From contig NZ_CP090976.1 in assembly GCF_021513235.1 (NCBI RefSeq), forward strand, positions 1,798,001 through 1,862,000: DNA of 64,000 bases, in the 5' to 3' direction. Below the pieces are notes generated by a model, which searched no databases, had not been told where the DNA came from, and saw only the letters and a list, made by a program, of their open reading frames with translations. The translations under genes were made by a program, and so were the position numbers. Shown one piece after another: positions 50,069 through 58,654 of this stretch. Positions within the stretch are counted from its first letter, which is position 1. Each line of letters begins with the position of its first letter. This DNA comes from Kaistella sp. 97-N-M2. GTDB lineage: Bacteria; Bacteroidota; Bacteroidia; Flavobacteriales; Weeksellaceae.

Positions 50069-51445
50069 ATGACCATTCCCCAGTTCCAAAAAAATAAACA
50101 TCTGCTTTTACGCGCCGGTTTCGGGCCGGATCTCACTCAGCTCGAAACACTGACCCAAACTTCCCTCGACAGCATCTGGAAAAATTTAATCAAAATTCAT
50201 CCCTTCCAACCCATTGTTTTGGACGGCGCCGTTGAAGAATTCGATTACCAAAAAGTTGCAAAGCTGAACGCCGAAGAAAAGAAAGAAATTCAACGAAAAA
50301 ACCGCAAAAACAATCTCGAAATCAATTGGAAGTTTCTTGATCAAATGGTGCATTCGGAGGATCAGTTGCGGGAAAAAATGGCGTTTTTCTGGAATGGTCA
50401 TTTTGCCACGCGCGTGGTGAATTCCAGGTTTAACCTGCAGCTTTTAAATACGATCCGCGAAAAATCGCTCGGCAATTTCGGCGATTTATTAAAAGCCGTT
50501 TCTCAAAGTCCGGCCATGTTGCAGTTCCTTAATAATCAACAAAACAAAAAAGGCCATCCCAACGAAAATTTTGCACGCGAAGTCATGGAGCTTTTTACGC
50601 TGGGCCGTGGAAATTATACCGAAAAAGATGTTCAGGAAGGAGCACGAGCCTTTACGGGCTGGAGTTATCTGCCCAACGGAAATTTTTTCGAAAGACCCAA
50701 GCAACACGACTTCGATACGAAAACATTTCTGGGAAAATCGGGGAACTTCGACGGTAATGATGTTCTGCAGATTATTCTGGGTCAAAAAGCCACGTCTACC
50801 TTCATCGTTACTAAAATCTATAAATTCTTCGTGAATGAAAAGGTAAATCCGAAAATCGTTCAGCATTTAAGTGAGCAGTTTCACGCCTCGAAATATGATA
50901 TCAAAGATTTAATGACGGAAATTTTCACGGCGAAATGGTTTTACAGCGAAGAGAATATCGGCAGTAAAATTAAATCGCCCATCGAACTCATGGCGGGCAT
51001 CATGCGCACCCTTCCCATGGAAATCGCCAAGCCGGAAAATCTGATTATCTATCAAAAACTCCTCGGACAAATGCTTCTTTACCCGCCGAATGTTGCGGGC
51101 TGGCCCTCCGGAAAATCCTGGATCGACAGTTCAACCCTAATGTTAAGATTGCAGCTTCCGCAGATCTGGTCCGGATTAAAACCGCTCGAAGTGCAGCCCA
51201 AAGCCGATGACGACGTGGATATGGGTTTGAAAAAACCGCAGAATTATGCGAAAGGTCTCAAAAATCCCGGGATCGTTATCGACTGGAATTTGGTGGAGGG
51301 CACCTTTAAATCGAAAAATATTTCCGACTATCTCCTCCAGAAAAAGCCGGTATGTTTAGATAAAAGTCTGGCGCAGTATTCGGGATCATCAGTCAAATCG
51401 AAAGTCATTAATACCATGTCGACGCCGGAATATCAAATGATGTAG
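50069..51445 (+). CDS. DUF1800 domain-containing protein
   Basis: A 458-aa protein of the DUF1800 family, usually paired with DUF1501. I start at ATG 50069 (MTIPQFQKNKHLLLRAGFGP), matching the family N-terminus. An in-frame ATG at 49946 would add 41 residues, the first of which are translated tandem repeat (VFFNHKSHKSLK). Family landmarks: MAFFWNGHFATRVVNSRFNLQ, NENFAREVMELFTLGRGNYTE, ARAFTGWSYLPNGNFF, LYPPNVAGWPSGKSWIDSST. Function unknown; probably surface or secretion associated. The DUF1501 gene follows 54 bp downstream. Confidence 0.92.
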   Translation: MTIPQFQKNKHLLLRAGFGPDLTQLETLTQTSLDSIWKNLIKIHPFQPIVLDGAVEEFDYQKVAKLNAEEKKEIQRKNRKNNLEINWKFLDQMVHSEDQLREKMAFFWNGHFATRVVNSRFNLQLLNTIREKSLGNFGDLLKAVSQSPAMLQFLNNQQNKKGHPNENFAREVMELFTLGRGNYTEKDVQEGARAFTGWSYLPNGNFFERPKQHDFDTKTFLGKSGNFDGNDVLQIILGQKATSTFIVTKIYKFFVNEKVNPKIVQHLSEQFHASKYDIKDLMTEIFTAKWFYSEENIGSKIKSPIELMAGIMRTLPMEIAKPENLIIYQKLLGQMLLYPPNVAGWPSGKSWIDSSTLMLRLQLPQIWSGLKPLEVQPKADDDVDMGLKKPQNYAKGLKNPGIVIDWNLVEGTFKSKNISDYLLQKKPVCLDKSLAQYSGSSVKSKVINTMSTPEYQMM

Positions 51446-51499
51446 TCTTAAGAAACCCCCTCCATAACTCAGTTTTTCAATCACTCAAATACGCTTACA

Positions 51500-52687
51500 A
51501 TGCTGCTTATAAGACGCGACTTTTTAAAAGTTTCTTCCCTCGCAACCGCTTCACTGATGATGCCGAATTTTCTGAAGTCAATGACTTTGCCGGAGGCTTT
51601 GGCGAAGGAAAATCGCATTCTTGTCGTGCTGCAGTTCAGCGGCGGCAACGATGGCCTGAATACGATCGTTCCGACGCGCAACGACATTTATTTTCGGGAG
51701 CGCGAGAATATCGCCATTAAAGATGCGCTTAAACTAACCGATGAAGCTGGAATAAATCCCGGATTAAGTTATTTTAAAGAACTTTTCGACGGTGGCGAAC
51801 TGGCGGTTCTGAACAATGTCGGCTATCCAAATCCGGATAAATCACATTTTCGAAGTATGGATATTTGGCAATCTGCGAGCAGAAGTGACGAGTTTTTAGA
51901 GACGGGCTGGGTCGGAAGATATTTGGACGAAGCGTGTTATAAGTGTGATCATCCAACACAAGCATTAGAAATTGACGATATGTTGAGTTTGGCTTTAAAA
52001 GGGAAAGAGAAAAAAGCATTTGCCTTCAAAGATCCGCAGCGAATGTACCAGACCTCTCAGGAAAAATATTTCAAATCGTTGTATGAGTCGCACGATCATG
52101 CCGACGAAACCGTAGAATATCTCTACCAAACGATGGGGTCGACCCTCAATAACGCCGGCTATATTCTGGAAAAAAGCAAAAGTAAACAGACTAGCGGCAA
52201 TTACCCGGATACGGCTTTGGGAAAGGACTTCAGGAATATTGCCTCGCTCATCAATTCCGATATCAACACGAAGGTCTATTATCTTTCCGTCGGAAGTTTT
52301 GATACGCACGTGAGTCAAAATCAGCGTCAGACGCAGCTTTTCACGGAAATCAATGACGCGGTGAAAGCCTTTGTAAAAGATTTGAAAGCCAACGGTCGGT
52401 TTGACGATGTTTTGTTGATGACCTTCTCTGAATTTGGGCGCAGGGTTTCCCAAAATGCCAGCAGAGGAACCGATCACGGCACGGCGAACCAAATGTTTTT
52501 TGCTTCGGGAGGTTTAAAAAAGAAAGGAATTCTGAACGCCTTGCCTGATTTAAGTATACTCAGCGACGGCGATCTTATTTATACCGAAGATTTCCGGAAA
52601 GTCTATGCGACGGTGCTGAAAAACTGGCTGGGCGCAGATTCGACCAAAATTCTGGGCTGGAAGAACGGACTTTACGATTTCATCTAA
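51500..52687 (+). CDS. DUF1501 domain-containing, Tat-exported protein
   Basis: A 395-aa protein of the sulfatase-like DUF1501 family. N-terminus MLLIRRDFLKVSSLATASLM has the twin-arginine motif RRDFLK, indicating export folded by Tat. Further landmarks: VVLQFSGGNDGLNTIVPTRN, SHFRSMDIWQSAS, SVGSFDTHVSQNQRQ, LLMTFSEFGRRVSQNASRGT, DHGTANQMFFASG. Members resemble alkaline-phosphatase-superfamily enzymes; its activity is unknown. It is the constant partner of DUF1800 proteins. A terminator follows at 52691-52720. Confidence 0.93.
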   Translation: MLLIRRDFLKVSSLATASLMMPNFLKSMTLPEALAKENRILVVLQFSGGNDGLNTIVPTRNDIYFRERENIAIKDALKLTDEAGINPGLSYFKELFDGGELAVLNNVGYPNPDKSHFRSMDIWQSASRSDEFLETGWVGRYLDEACYKCDHPTQALEIDDMLSLALKGKEKKAFAFKDPQRMYQTSQEKYFKSLYESHDHADETVEYLYQTMGSTLNNAGYILEKSKSKQTSGNYPDTALGKDFRNIASLINSDINTKVYYLSVGSFDTHVSQNQRQTQLFTEINDAVKAFVKDLKANGRFDDVLLMTFSEFGRRVSQNASRGTDHGTANQMFFASGGLKKKGILNALPDLSILSDGDLIYTEDFRKVYATVLKNWLGADSTKILGWKNGLYDFI

Positions 52688-52690
52688 ATA

Positions 52691-52720
52691 AAAAAACCTC
52701 ATTTTCAAATGAGGTTTGGT
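52691..52720 (+). terminator. Rho-independent terminator after the DUF1501 gene
   Basis: AAACCTCATTT-TC-AAATGAGGTTT stem with T/G-rich tail, starting right after the stop codon. Confidence 0.75.
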
Positions 52721-52728
52721 TTTTCAGC

Positions 52729-52839
52729 TTATCGTGTTGGGACGCTGGTTCGTTTTTTACTTTGCAGCTTTTTCATTACGTACCCAATCGCCAGCGGCGC
52801 TACCAACATCAGCAGCCTTCTAAATATTGTCTTTTTCAT
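52729..52839 (-). CDS. Small 36-residue membrane-associated protein
   Basis: ATG 52839 to TAA 52729-52731: MKKTIFRRLLMLVAPLAIGY, VMKKLQSKKRTSVPTR. A short hydrophobic helix (LLMLVAPLAIGYVM) sits between basic ends. I recall similar lone small proteins in Chryseobacterium-like genomes but cannot name one. It lies on the opposite strand to the DUF1501 gene, behind its terminator, 125 bp from the lipoprotein gene. Coding status rests on composition and the neat start and stop only. Confidence 0.5.
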   Translation of the reverse strand: MKKTIFRRLLMLVAPLAIGYVMKKLQSKKRTSVPTR

Positions 52840-52964
52840 AATAATTTATTTGAAACTGAAATTGCAATAAGTTGGCCAAATGCTTTTAAATTGTAAATCT
52901 AAATTCTACTGACGTGCGTTTAATTTCAACGAATCTGACAATAAATCTTTTATCTGATTAGCAA

Positions 52965-53423
52965 TTATTTCTTTTCCAACCTGAACTGCTCCAGAAGATT
53001 CTTGAATTTAGAAATCCTGGAGTAGTTCGCCTGATCCTCAAACCCATTGATGATGGAGTCTGAGCCGACTGCCGTATGAACAATAATTTTTTGATCGGCA
53101 CCGTCAAATGGCAGTTGACTTGGCCCATCTTTTACCTTTTTAAAATCTGCAAGATTAAAGGCCTCCACCAGATTATTCCATCTTTCTGCTGAAATTTCGT
53201 AGGTGTTTTTCGTGGTTTCATTATCGTTCATCGTGGTATAAGTCGTCTGATAAACATTGCCTTTCGTAACGATTACTTTTTCAACGTAACCCCGCATACC
53301 GCCGTAATTGGACCATTCGACCTTTGTTAGGGTGTCGCCGGCATTTTTTGAACTGAATGTGCTTTGGCAATTTTGGAATGTTAAAGCAAATGCCGCAAGG
53401 ATGAAATAATTTTTTAAAACCAT
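52965..53423 (-). CDS. Hypothetical lipoprotein (paralogue type of 36953-37399)
   Basis: A 152-aa protein: MVLKNYFILAAFALTFQNCQ with a lipobox-like FQNC. The mature region, beta-rich, is like that of the 36953-37399 lipoprotein: SNYGGMRGYVEKVIVTKGNV, SAERWNNLVEAFNLADFKKV, GADQKIIVHTAVGSDSI. The same order of strand, helix and strand is visible in both. A role is not known. It is a single gene on the minus strand, with HopJ and P450 genes upstream. Confidence 0.75.
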   Translation of the reverse strand: MVLKNYFILAAFALTFQNCQSTFSSKNAGDTLTKVEWSNYGGMRGYVEKVIVTKGNVYQTTYTTMNDNETTKNTYEISAERWNNLVEAFNLADFKKVKDGPSQLPFDGADQKIIVHTAVGSDSIINGFEDQANYSRISKFKNLLEQFRLEKK

Positions 53424-53515
53424 GTGATTGTTTTGAAGGTGTTATTGTAGGGAGAGTAGCGCACTTAAAATCCTGCCAAAGTCGTGGTTATCAAGTCTGA
53501 ACCCAGAATAAATCC

Positions 53516-53848
53516 TTATTTTTTCCGCAGCGCCTCGCCTTCAAATAAAATCCCCTCCCAGCCGGACTGCATGAAATTTCGGATATTTTGGTGGTCCTTT
53601 CCGGCCGGGTTTTGCAAAACATCAGTTCTGTAGAAATCGCCAAACAGAGATAAAGTCTCCTCTGCTGAGAGCTTATTCAACTGTGCGAAACTGAAAATTT
53701 TGCAGGAACCATTATTTTCATTGGCTTCATTTACCGTATTTCCATTGGTGAATTTAGTGGGCGTGAAATCGTAATGTTCATCGATATAGGAAATGACTTC
53801 TTTGAAATCGATGGTTTTGGGGGAGGTTTTTATTTTGGTGAGCAGCAT
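53516..53848 (-). CDS. HopJ type III effector family protein
   Basis: A 110-aa protein of the HopJ family, widespread in bacteria despite its name. Landmarks: FKEVISYIDEHYDFTPTKFT, NGNTVNEANENNGSCKIFSF, HQNIRNFMQSGWEGILFEG. No signal peptide. No type III secretion genes are nearby, so an effector role is improbable; HopJ homologues in free-living bacteria have unknown functions. It starts 11 bp after the P450 stop and is likely co-transcribed with it. Confidence 0.9.
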   Translation of the reverse strand: MLLTKIKTSPKTIDFKEVISYIDEHYDFTPTKFTNGNTVNEANENNGSCKIFSFAQLNKLSAEETLSLFGDFYRTDVLQNPAGKDHQNIRNFMQSGWEGILFEGEALRKK

Positions 53849-53859
53849 ATTGTTTATGT

Positions 53860-55194
53860 TTAATGGTGCAGGTTGGTGATGATTTTCCCGCGGAGTTCAA
53901 CTGGTCGTAAAGTAATCAGCGCGATGGTTTTCATTTCTTTCGTCTCCAGTTCCAGATCGTATTTTTTATAAAATAACCTCAGGAAAAGAATCATCTCCAT
54001 GTAGGCAAAATGTTCGCCGATGCAGTATCTTGCGCCATTACCAAAGGGAAAGTAAGGTTTATTCTTAATATCTTCCTCCAAAAATCTTTCGGGCAGAAAA
54101 GAGTCGGGTTGCTCCCAATAAGCAGAGTTTCTGTGCATATCATACATCAAAAATTCTACGATCGTGCCTTTTTCCCAGGAGAAGTCTTTGAAAGAATCAT
54201 CTTCCAAAGCCACGCGGTCAATGATCCACGCGGGCGGATACAAACGCAAAGATTCTTTGATGATGGTCATTGTTTTTGAATTTCCAAACAAAGTTTTTAA
54301 GGCTAAAAAATCTTCGCCGAGATTATCGATTTCCTTTATGAGCAAGTGCTTTTCGTGCTCATCATTTTCGATTAAAAAGAGGGTGAAAGCCAACGCATTC
54401 GCCGAAGTTTCATGTCCGGCCACGAAAAGGATAATGATCTCGTCGATCAACTGTTCCATCGCCATGGGTTCGCTGCTGTCTTCGTATCTGCTGTTCAAAA
54501 GATTTTGCAGGATGTCATTAAATTCACCCGTTTCATTTTGTCTTTTCAGAATAATTTCGCGGAAAACCGCGCGCATTTCCTCGGACAGTTGGAGGTGTTT
54601 TTTCAGCTGTCCCGAAATTTTATACCAGGACATCAAGAATGGTTTTCGCACTTCTTTGATGAACATTTTCTGAATTTCCGTGATAGAATCTGAAATCCTC
54701 AGGATCTGCGTATAGTCGATGGAATTACCAAATAAAGTTTTGGCGATGATATTAAAAGTGAGACTGTTGGTCATCCTATAAAGATCGATGGTTTCGTCTT
54801 TTAGCTGACTTTCCAGGATGGCGTTGATCTCATCGATCATGGTTTGACGCAGCAGTTCAATATTTTTGGTGCTGAAATTGGGCTGCACGAGGCGGCGTTG
54901 TTTCAGCCAGCTTTTGCCCGTATTCGTCAGTAAACCTTTGCCCAGATATTTCCCTAAAACATGGGTTTGAATGGCAGATTTCTCATAATTCTTTTGGTTC
55001 TTCCGCAACACATAATCAAACAGGTCGGGATCGCGGCTAAAGACAAAACGCTTTTTCACCAAAAAAGAATTCAAGGTATACGTTTCTCCCAAGTCCTGAA
55101 AATTCTTCGAAATAATAGCGATCGGATTGCTGTTCAACTTCAGCAGGGTTTTCCAGATATTTTTCTCGCTGACCTTTGGGGGATAGTTGTACAC
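53860..55194 (-). CDS. Cytochrome P450
   Basis: A 444-aa soluble P450 with a GTG start (55194). The I-helix oxygen-binding site is IILFVAGHETSANALAFTL, the K-helix ExxR is in IIKESLRLYPPAW, and the heme loop is YFPFGNGARYCIGEHFAYME with the axial cysteine. These are family-typical; the substrate (probably a fatty acid or terpenoid) is unknown. No dedicated ferredoxin or reductase gene is near. HopJ follows immediately. The AT-rich RT-nitrilase gene begins 116 bp upstream on the opposite strand. Confidence 0.94.
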   Translation of the reverse strand: MYNYPPKVSEKNIWKTLLKLNSNPIAIISKNFQDLGETYTLNSFLVKKRFVFSRDPDLFDYVLRKNQKNYEKSAIQTHVLGKYLGKGLLTNTGKSWLKQRRLVQPNFSTKNIELLRQTMIDEINAILESQLKDETIDLYRMTNSLTFNIIAKTLFGNSIDYTQILRISDSITEIQKMFIKEVRKPFLMSWYKISGQLKKHLQLSEEMRAVFREIILKRQNETGEFNDILQNLLNSRYEDSSEPMAMEQLIDEIIILFVAGHETSANALAFTLFLIENDEHEKHLLIKEIDNLGEDFLALKTLFGNSKTMTIIKESLRLYPPAWIIDRVALEDDSFKDFSWEKGTIVEFLMYDMHRNSAYWEQPDSFLPERFLEEDIKNKPYFPFGNGARYCIGEHFAYMEMILFLRLFYKKYDLELETKEMKTIALITLRPVELRGKIITNLHH

Positions 55195-55310
55195 GGGTAT
55201 GTTTTGAAATTGTGGGAAAATTACGAGAAAATTTTTTGGGACACTAGTGATTATGGGAAACCGTAATATTCTTTGATTATTATTCTTAAATTTAATGAAA
55301 TTAAAACTTT

Positions 55311-58300
55311 ATGACAAACTACTTTTTTACTAAAGAACAATTAAAAACAGCATATTTTAAATTGAAATCCTATGTATACTATGATTCTGGAGAATTATTG
55401 CTTAGAGAAAAGATTGTAGAATTTGAAACAAATATTAAAGGTCCTGACGATCTATTTTACTTATCTATTTTTAATAATCGTTATAATAAATATGTAAATA
55501 AGGATAACAAAAAATTTTCTTTTGGTTCTACTGATATAACAGTAGATCAAAAATTAGAAATAATTACAGAACAACTTAATAAATTTCACGAAAATCCAGA
55601 ATTTTACGAAACTTTAATTAAGGAAATTGACATTACAATTTTACCGAAAAAAATAAAAAATGAAGAAAAAATAGGTTCAATTGTATCTAACAGAAGAATA
55701 AAAGATAAATATTTTCTTGATAAAGTTACCGCATTTATTGAAGCTCCAATTGAAATTCACATTTTATCTGTTTTGTGGTTGATGATAGAAGGGGTAAAAA
55801 TAGACGCAAAATTATTAGATGAATGTATTGGGAATAGGTTATTTCTGAATAAAAATAATGAAAATGTGCTTCAAGGTAGCTCTTTGTTTAAACCTTACTT
55901 TAAACAATATCAAAAATGGAGAGATGGAGCTGTTAATTCCGCAAAAGAATTACTTGATAAAGACAAAAATGTGTTATTTTTAAATCTTGACATAAAAGAC
56001 TATTTTTATTCTGTAAGAATAGACAAAGAAATTTTTCCAGAAAAGAAAGTCCTAAGACCTTCACAAACTTACTTTAATTTGGGTAATATATTACACAAAA
56101 TTCATAAAAATTATACTCTATTAATTCTTGAATCTTATAAAATTCCTTATGATTTTAAAAATGAAATTTTAGACAAAGATGGAAACTTAAATAGGTTTAT
56201 ATTACCTATAGGTCTCCTTTCTTCCTACATTTTAGCAAATGATTATTTGAAAGATTTTGATAAAATTATTTTAGAAAAATACAAGCCTGCATATTATGGG
56301 AGATATGTCGATGATATTCTTATTGTACTATCAGAACCAAACCTAGTAAATGAAAATGATAAGCATTTAGATTATTTTTTTTCTTTTGAAAAATATAAAG
56401 AAAAATTAGCAACAAAAAATGATAATTTTCACCAAGCTGATTTCACTGAAAGCGATTTATCAGAAGTTGAAAATTATATTCTTTATAATTTTCATAATAT
56501 AGTCAGTTTAGTTAACAACCCATTCTACAGTAATTCAGATTCTACTTCAATGGAATCAAGAATTTTTAAACTGAATGCATATCCCTCACTTTTTTTCCAA
56601 AGTGAAAAAACTATTTTACATTTTTTTGATAAGGACGAATCAAGTATCGTTATAGATAAATTAAAAAAAGAATTAGAAGAAAAATCAAGTGAGTTCAGAG
56701 ATATGCCAAATGATAATGAAGATGATACTATTTTTGAAGACAGCGCATATTACTTGAACTATGATGGCTCAGAAGGAAAAATAAAAACCTTAAAAGATTA
56801 CAAAGAGAATAAATTTGGTCTATCAGTATATTTATCTCATAAAATAAATTTGGCATTGAGAAATCAAAATATTTTATCAGATAAAGAGCAAAAAAAGATT
56901 ATTAATTTTTTTAAAGGAGAAAACGTTTTAACATTTTATAGATTGTGGGAAAAAATACTGACCTTATTTTTAGTAAATAACCTTCCACATAATTATGTCG
57001 ATTTTCTTTTCCATTGTCTTGAACAAATTGATAAAATCTCAACTAATAAAAAATATGACAAAGAAGTAATAATTAATTTGCAAAATTCACTTGTTACTCA
57101 TCTGTTCTGTTCGCACGAAATATCAATTTCATTAAACCTGAATTTTTTTAAAAGTTCGGATATTAAAAGATATTATGAATTTGGTGCAAATAGACAAAAA
57201 AATAAAAATTATATACTTTTCACTTCTTCACTAGATTTTCTTGATCCTAAGAGTTATCAAGCTGTTAGATATAGAAATTCGAATATGATCAGACATCATT
57301 ATGTTGTTATTCCATTATTAAATTATACAAAAGCAAGTACTAAAAAATCTTTAAATTTAGTAGATAGAAAAACGCATATCGAATCATTTAATCTGGATGA
57401 AGATTTGCTGAAAGATTCTCCAAGACCAATTAAGTTCTGGGAATGTTGCATAGCATCGTCCTTTAAGCAATTAAACAAATTTTCCAAAATAAAAGATTTA
57501 CAAATAGATAATGATGGATATTTAAAAACAGATATTTTATATGATTTTGAACCTATTATTATAGAAGAAGATATATATGATGAGGTAGCTCAAGATTTTA
57601 AAAAATCTGAAAAACGTTTAGAACAAAGTTATCTAGATGATGCATTTAATATATATTTATTAGGAAACACTAATCATGACAATAACTATGAAACAAATGA
57701 AGATATAAAAAAGAAGTTTTATATTAAAAATGTGAATAATTTTGTAGTTAATAACGAGAATAAAATCACAAAACCTAAAATTGCCTTTGCAAATACAAAA
57801 ATAGAAGAGGATAATATTCTCAATAGCATTTTAAAATCTCCAAATTTAACTTCAGAAAGATATAATAAGTTAGCGAATATTCTGAAAAAAGCGAGAGAAG
57901 AACATACAGATTTACTCTTATTTCCTGAATGCTTTATTCCAATAAACTTACTGTCAACGCTTTCTAGATATTCGGTTGACAATGGAACTTTAATAGTTAC
58001 GGGATTAGAACATATAACTTTAAATAAAACATCTTTCAATTTTGTTGCAACAATTTTACCAGTGGAAGTAAATGGAATTAAGGATGCAACTATAATTTTA
58101 AGATTAAAAAATAATTACTCTCCAGGTGAAGAAAATTTAATAAATAAAAATCACTTAATTGTTCCAAAACCAAAAACGGAACTTGCTCAAATCATAAACT
58201 GGCGTAATTTATACTTTTCCGTTTGTTATTGTTTTGAAATGGCAAATATTACTCAACGAGAAAAATTGAAAGGAAAAATAGATTTATTAATTGGGATTGA

Positions 58301-58613
58301 ATGGAATAAAGACACTCCATATTTTTCAAATATTGTTGAGGCCTCTACAAGAGATTTACATTGTTATGTCGCTCAAGTAAATACAAGTAATTTCGGAGAT
58401 ACCAGACTTTCACAACCAACAGAGTCTGCCGTTAAAGATATTTTAAAGTTAAAAGGCGGAACAAATGATTTGATAATAACTGGAGAAATAAACACCAAAA
58501 AATTGCGCGATTTTCAAAGAATAAAAACATCAATAAATGATAGTAAAGAATTTAAACCTCTACCTCCTAATTTTGATCTAAAAAATGTATTAGATAGAAT
58601 TAATGACGTGTAG
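55311..58613 (+). CDS. Reverse transcriptase-nitrilase fusion, DRT type 1 / UG1-like antiphage defence
   Basis: A 1100-aa protein. The N-terminal half is a reverse transcriptase: D227 in FLNLDIKDYFYSV (motif A), LPIGLLSSYILANDYL (motif B-like), and D334/D335 in YYGRYVDDILIVL (motif C). Residues about 820-1060 are a nitrilase (carbon-nitrogen hydrolase): E873 in LLFPECFIP, K933 in LRLKNNYSPGEE and C972 in FSVCYCFE supply a Glu-Lys-Cys triad. About 450 residues in between are uncharacterised. UG1/DRT1 defence RTs, which protect against phages, have this RT-plus-nitrilase layout; a UG5-like relative is possible. The gene is clearly more A/T-rich than its neighbours and stands alone on plus between two minus-strand genes: likely horizontal gain. 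Confidence 0.88.
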   Translation: MTNYFFTKEQLKTAYFKLKSYVYYDSGELLLREKIVEFETNIKGPDDLFYLSIFNNRYNKYVNKDNKKFSFGSTDITVDQKLEIITEQLNKFHENPEFYETLIKEIDITILPKKIKNEEKIGSIVSNRRIKDKYFLDKVTAFIEAPIEIHILSVLWLMIEGVKIDAKLLDECIGNRLFLNKNNENVLQGSSLFKPYFKQYQKWRDGAVNSAKELLDKDKNVLFLNLDIKDYFYSVRIDKEIFPEKKVLRPSQTYFNLGNILHKIHKNYTLLILESYKIPYDFKNEILDKDGNLNRFILPIGLLSSYILANDYLKDFDKIILEKYKPAYYGRYVDDILIVLSEPNLVNENDKHLDYFFSFEKYKEKLATKNDNFHQADFTESDLSEVENYILYNFHNIVSLVNNPFYSNSDSTSMESRIFKLNAYPSLFFQSEKTILHFFDKDESSIVIDKLKKELEEKSSEFRDMPNDNEDDTIFEDSAYYLNYDGSEGKIKTLKDYKENKFGLSVYLSHKINLALRNQNILSDKEQKKIINFFKGENVLTFYRLWEKILTLFLVNNLPHNYVDFLFHCLEQIDKISTNKKYDKEVIINLQNSLVTHLFCSHEISISLNLNFFKSSDIKRYYEFGANRQKNKNYILFTSSLDFLDPKSYQAVRYRNSNMIRHHYVVIPLLNYTKASTKKSLNLVDRKTHIESFNLDEDLLKDSPRPIKFWECCIASSFKQLNKFSKIKDLQIDNDGYLKTDILYDFEPIIIEEDIYDEVAQDFKKSEKRLEQSYLDDAFNIYLLGNTNHDNNYETNEDIKKKFYIKNVNNFVVNNENKITKPKIAFANTKIEEDNILNSILKSPNLTSERYNKLANILKKAREEHTDLLLFPECFIPINLLSTLSRYSVDNGTLIVTGLEHITLNKTSFNFVATILPVEVNGIKDATIILRLKNNYSPGEENLINKNHLIVPKPKTELAQIINWRNLYFSVCYCFEMANITQREKLKGKIDLLIGIEWNKDTPYFSNIVEASTRDLHCYVAQVNTSNFGDTRLSQPTESAVKDILKLKGGTNDLIITGEINTKKLRDFQRIKTSINDSKEFKPLPPNFDLKNVLDRINDV

Positions 58614-58654
58614 ATTCTTTCTAAATAATAATCAAAAATAAAACAGCATCAATC

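Noticed and set aside
53516-53848. Type III secretion effector locus
   Set aside because: Only a HopJ-family protein is present. No secretion or chaperone genes are near, and the family is common in bacteria without type III secretion.
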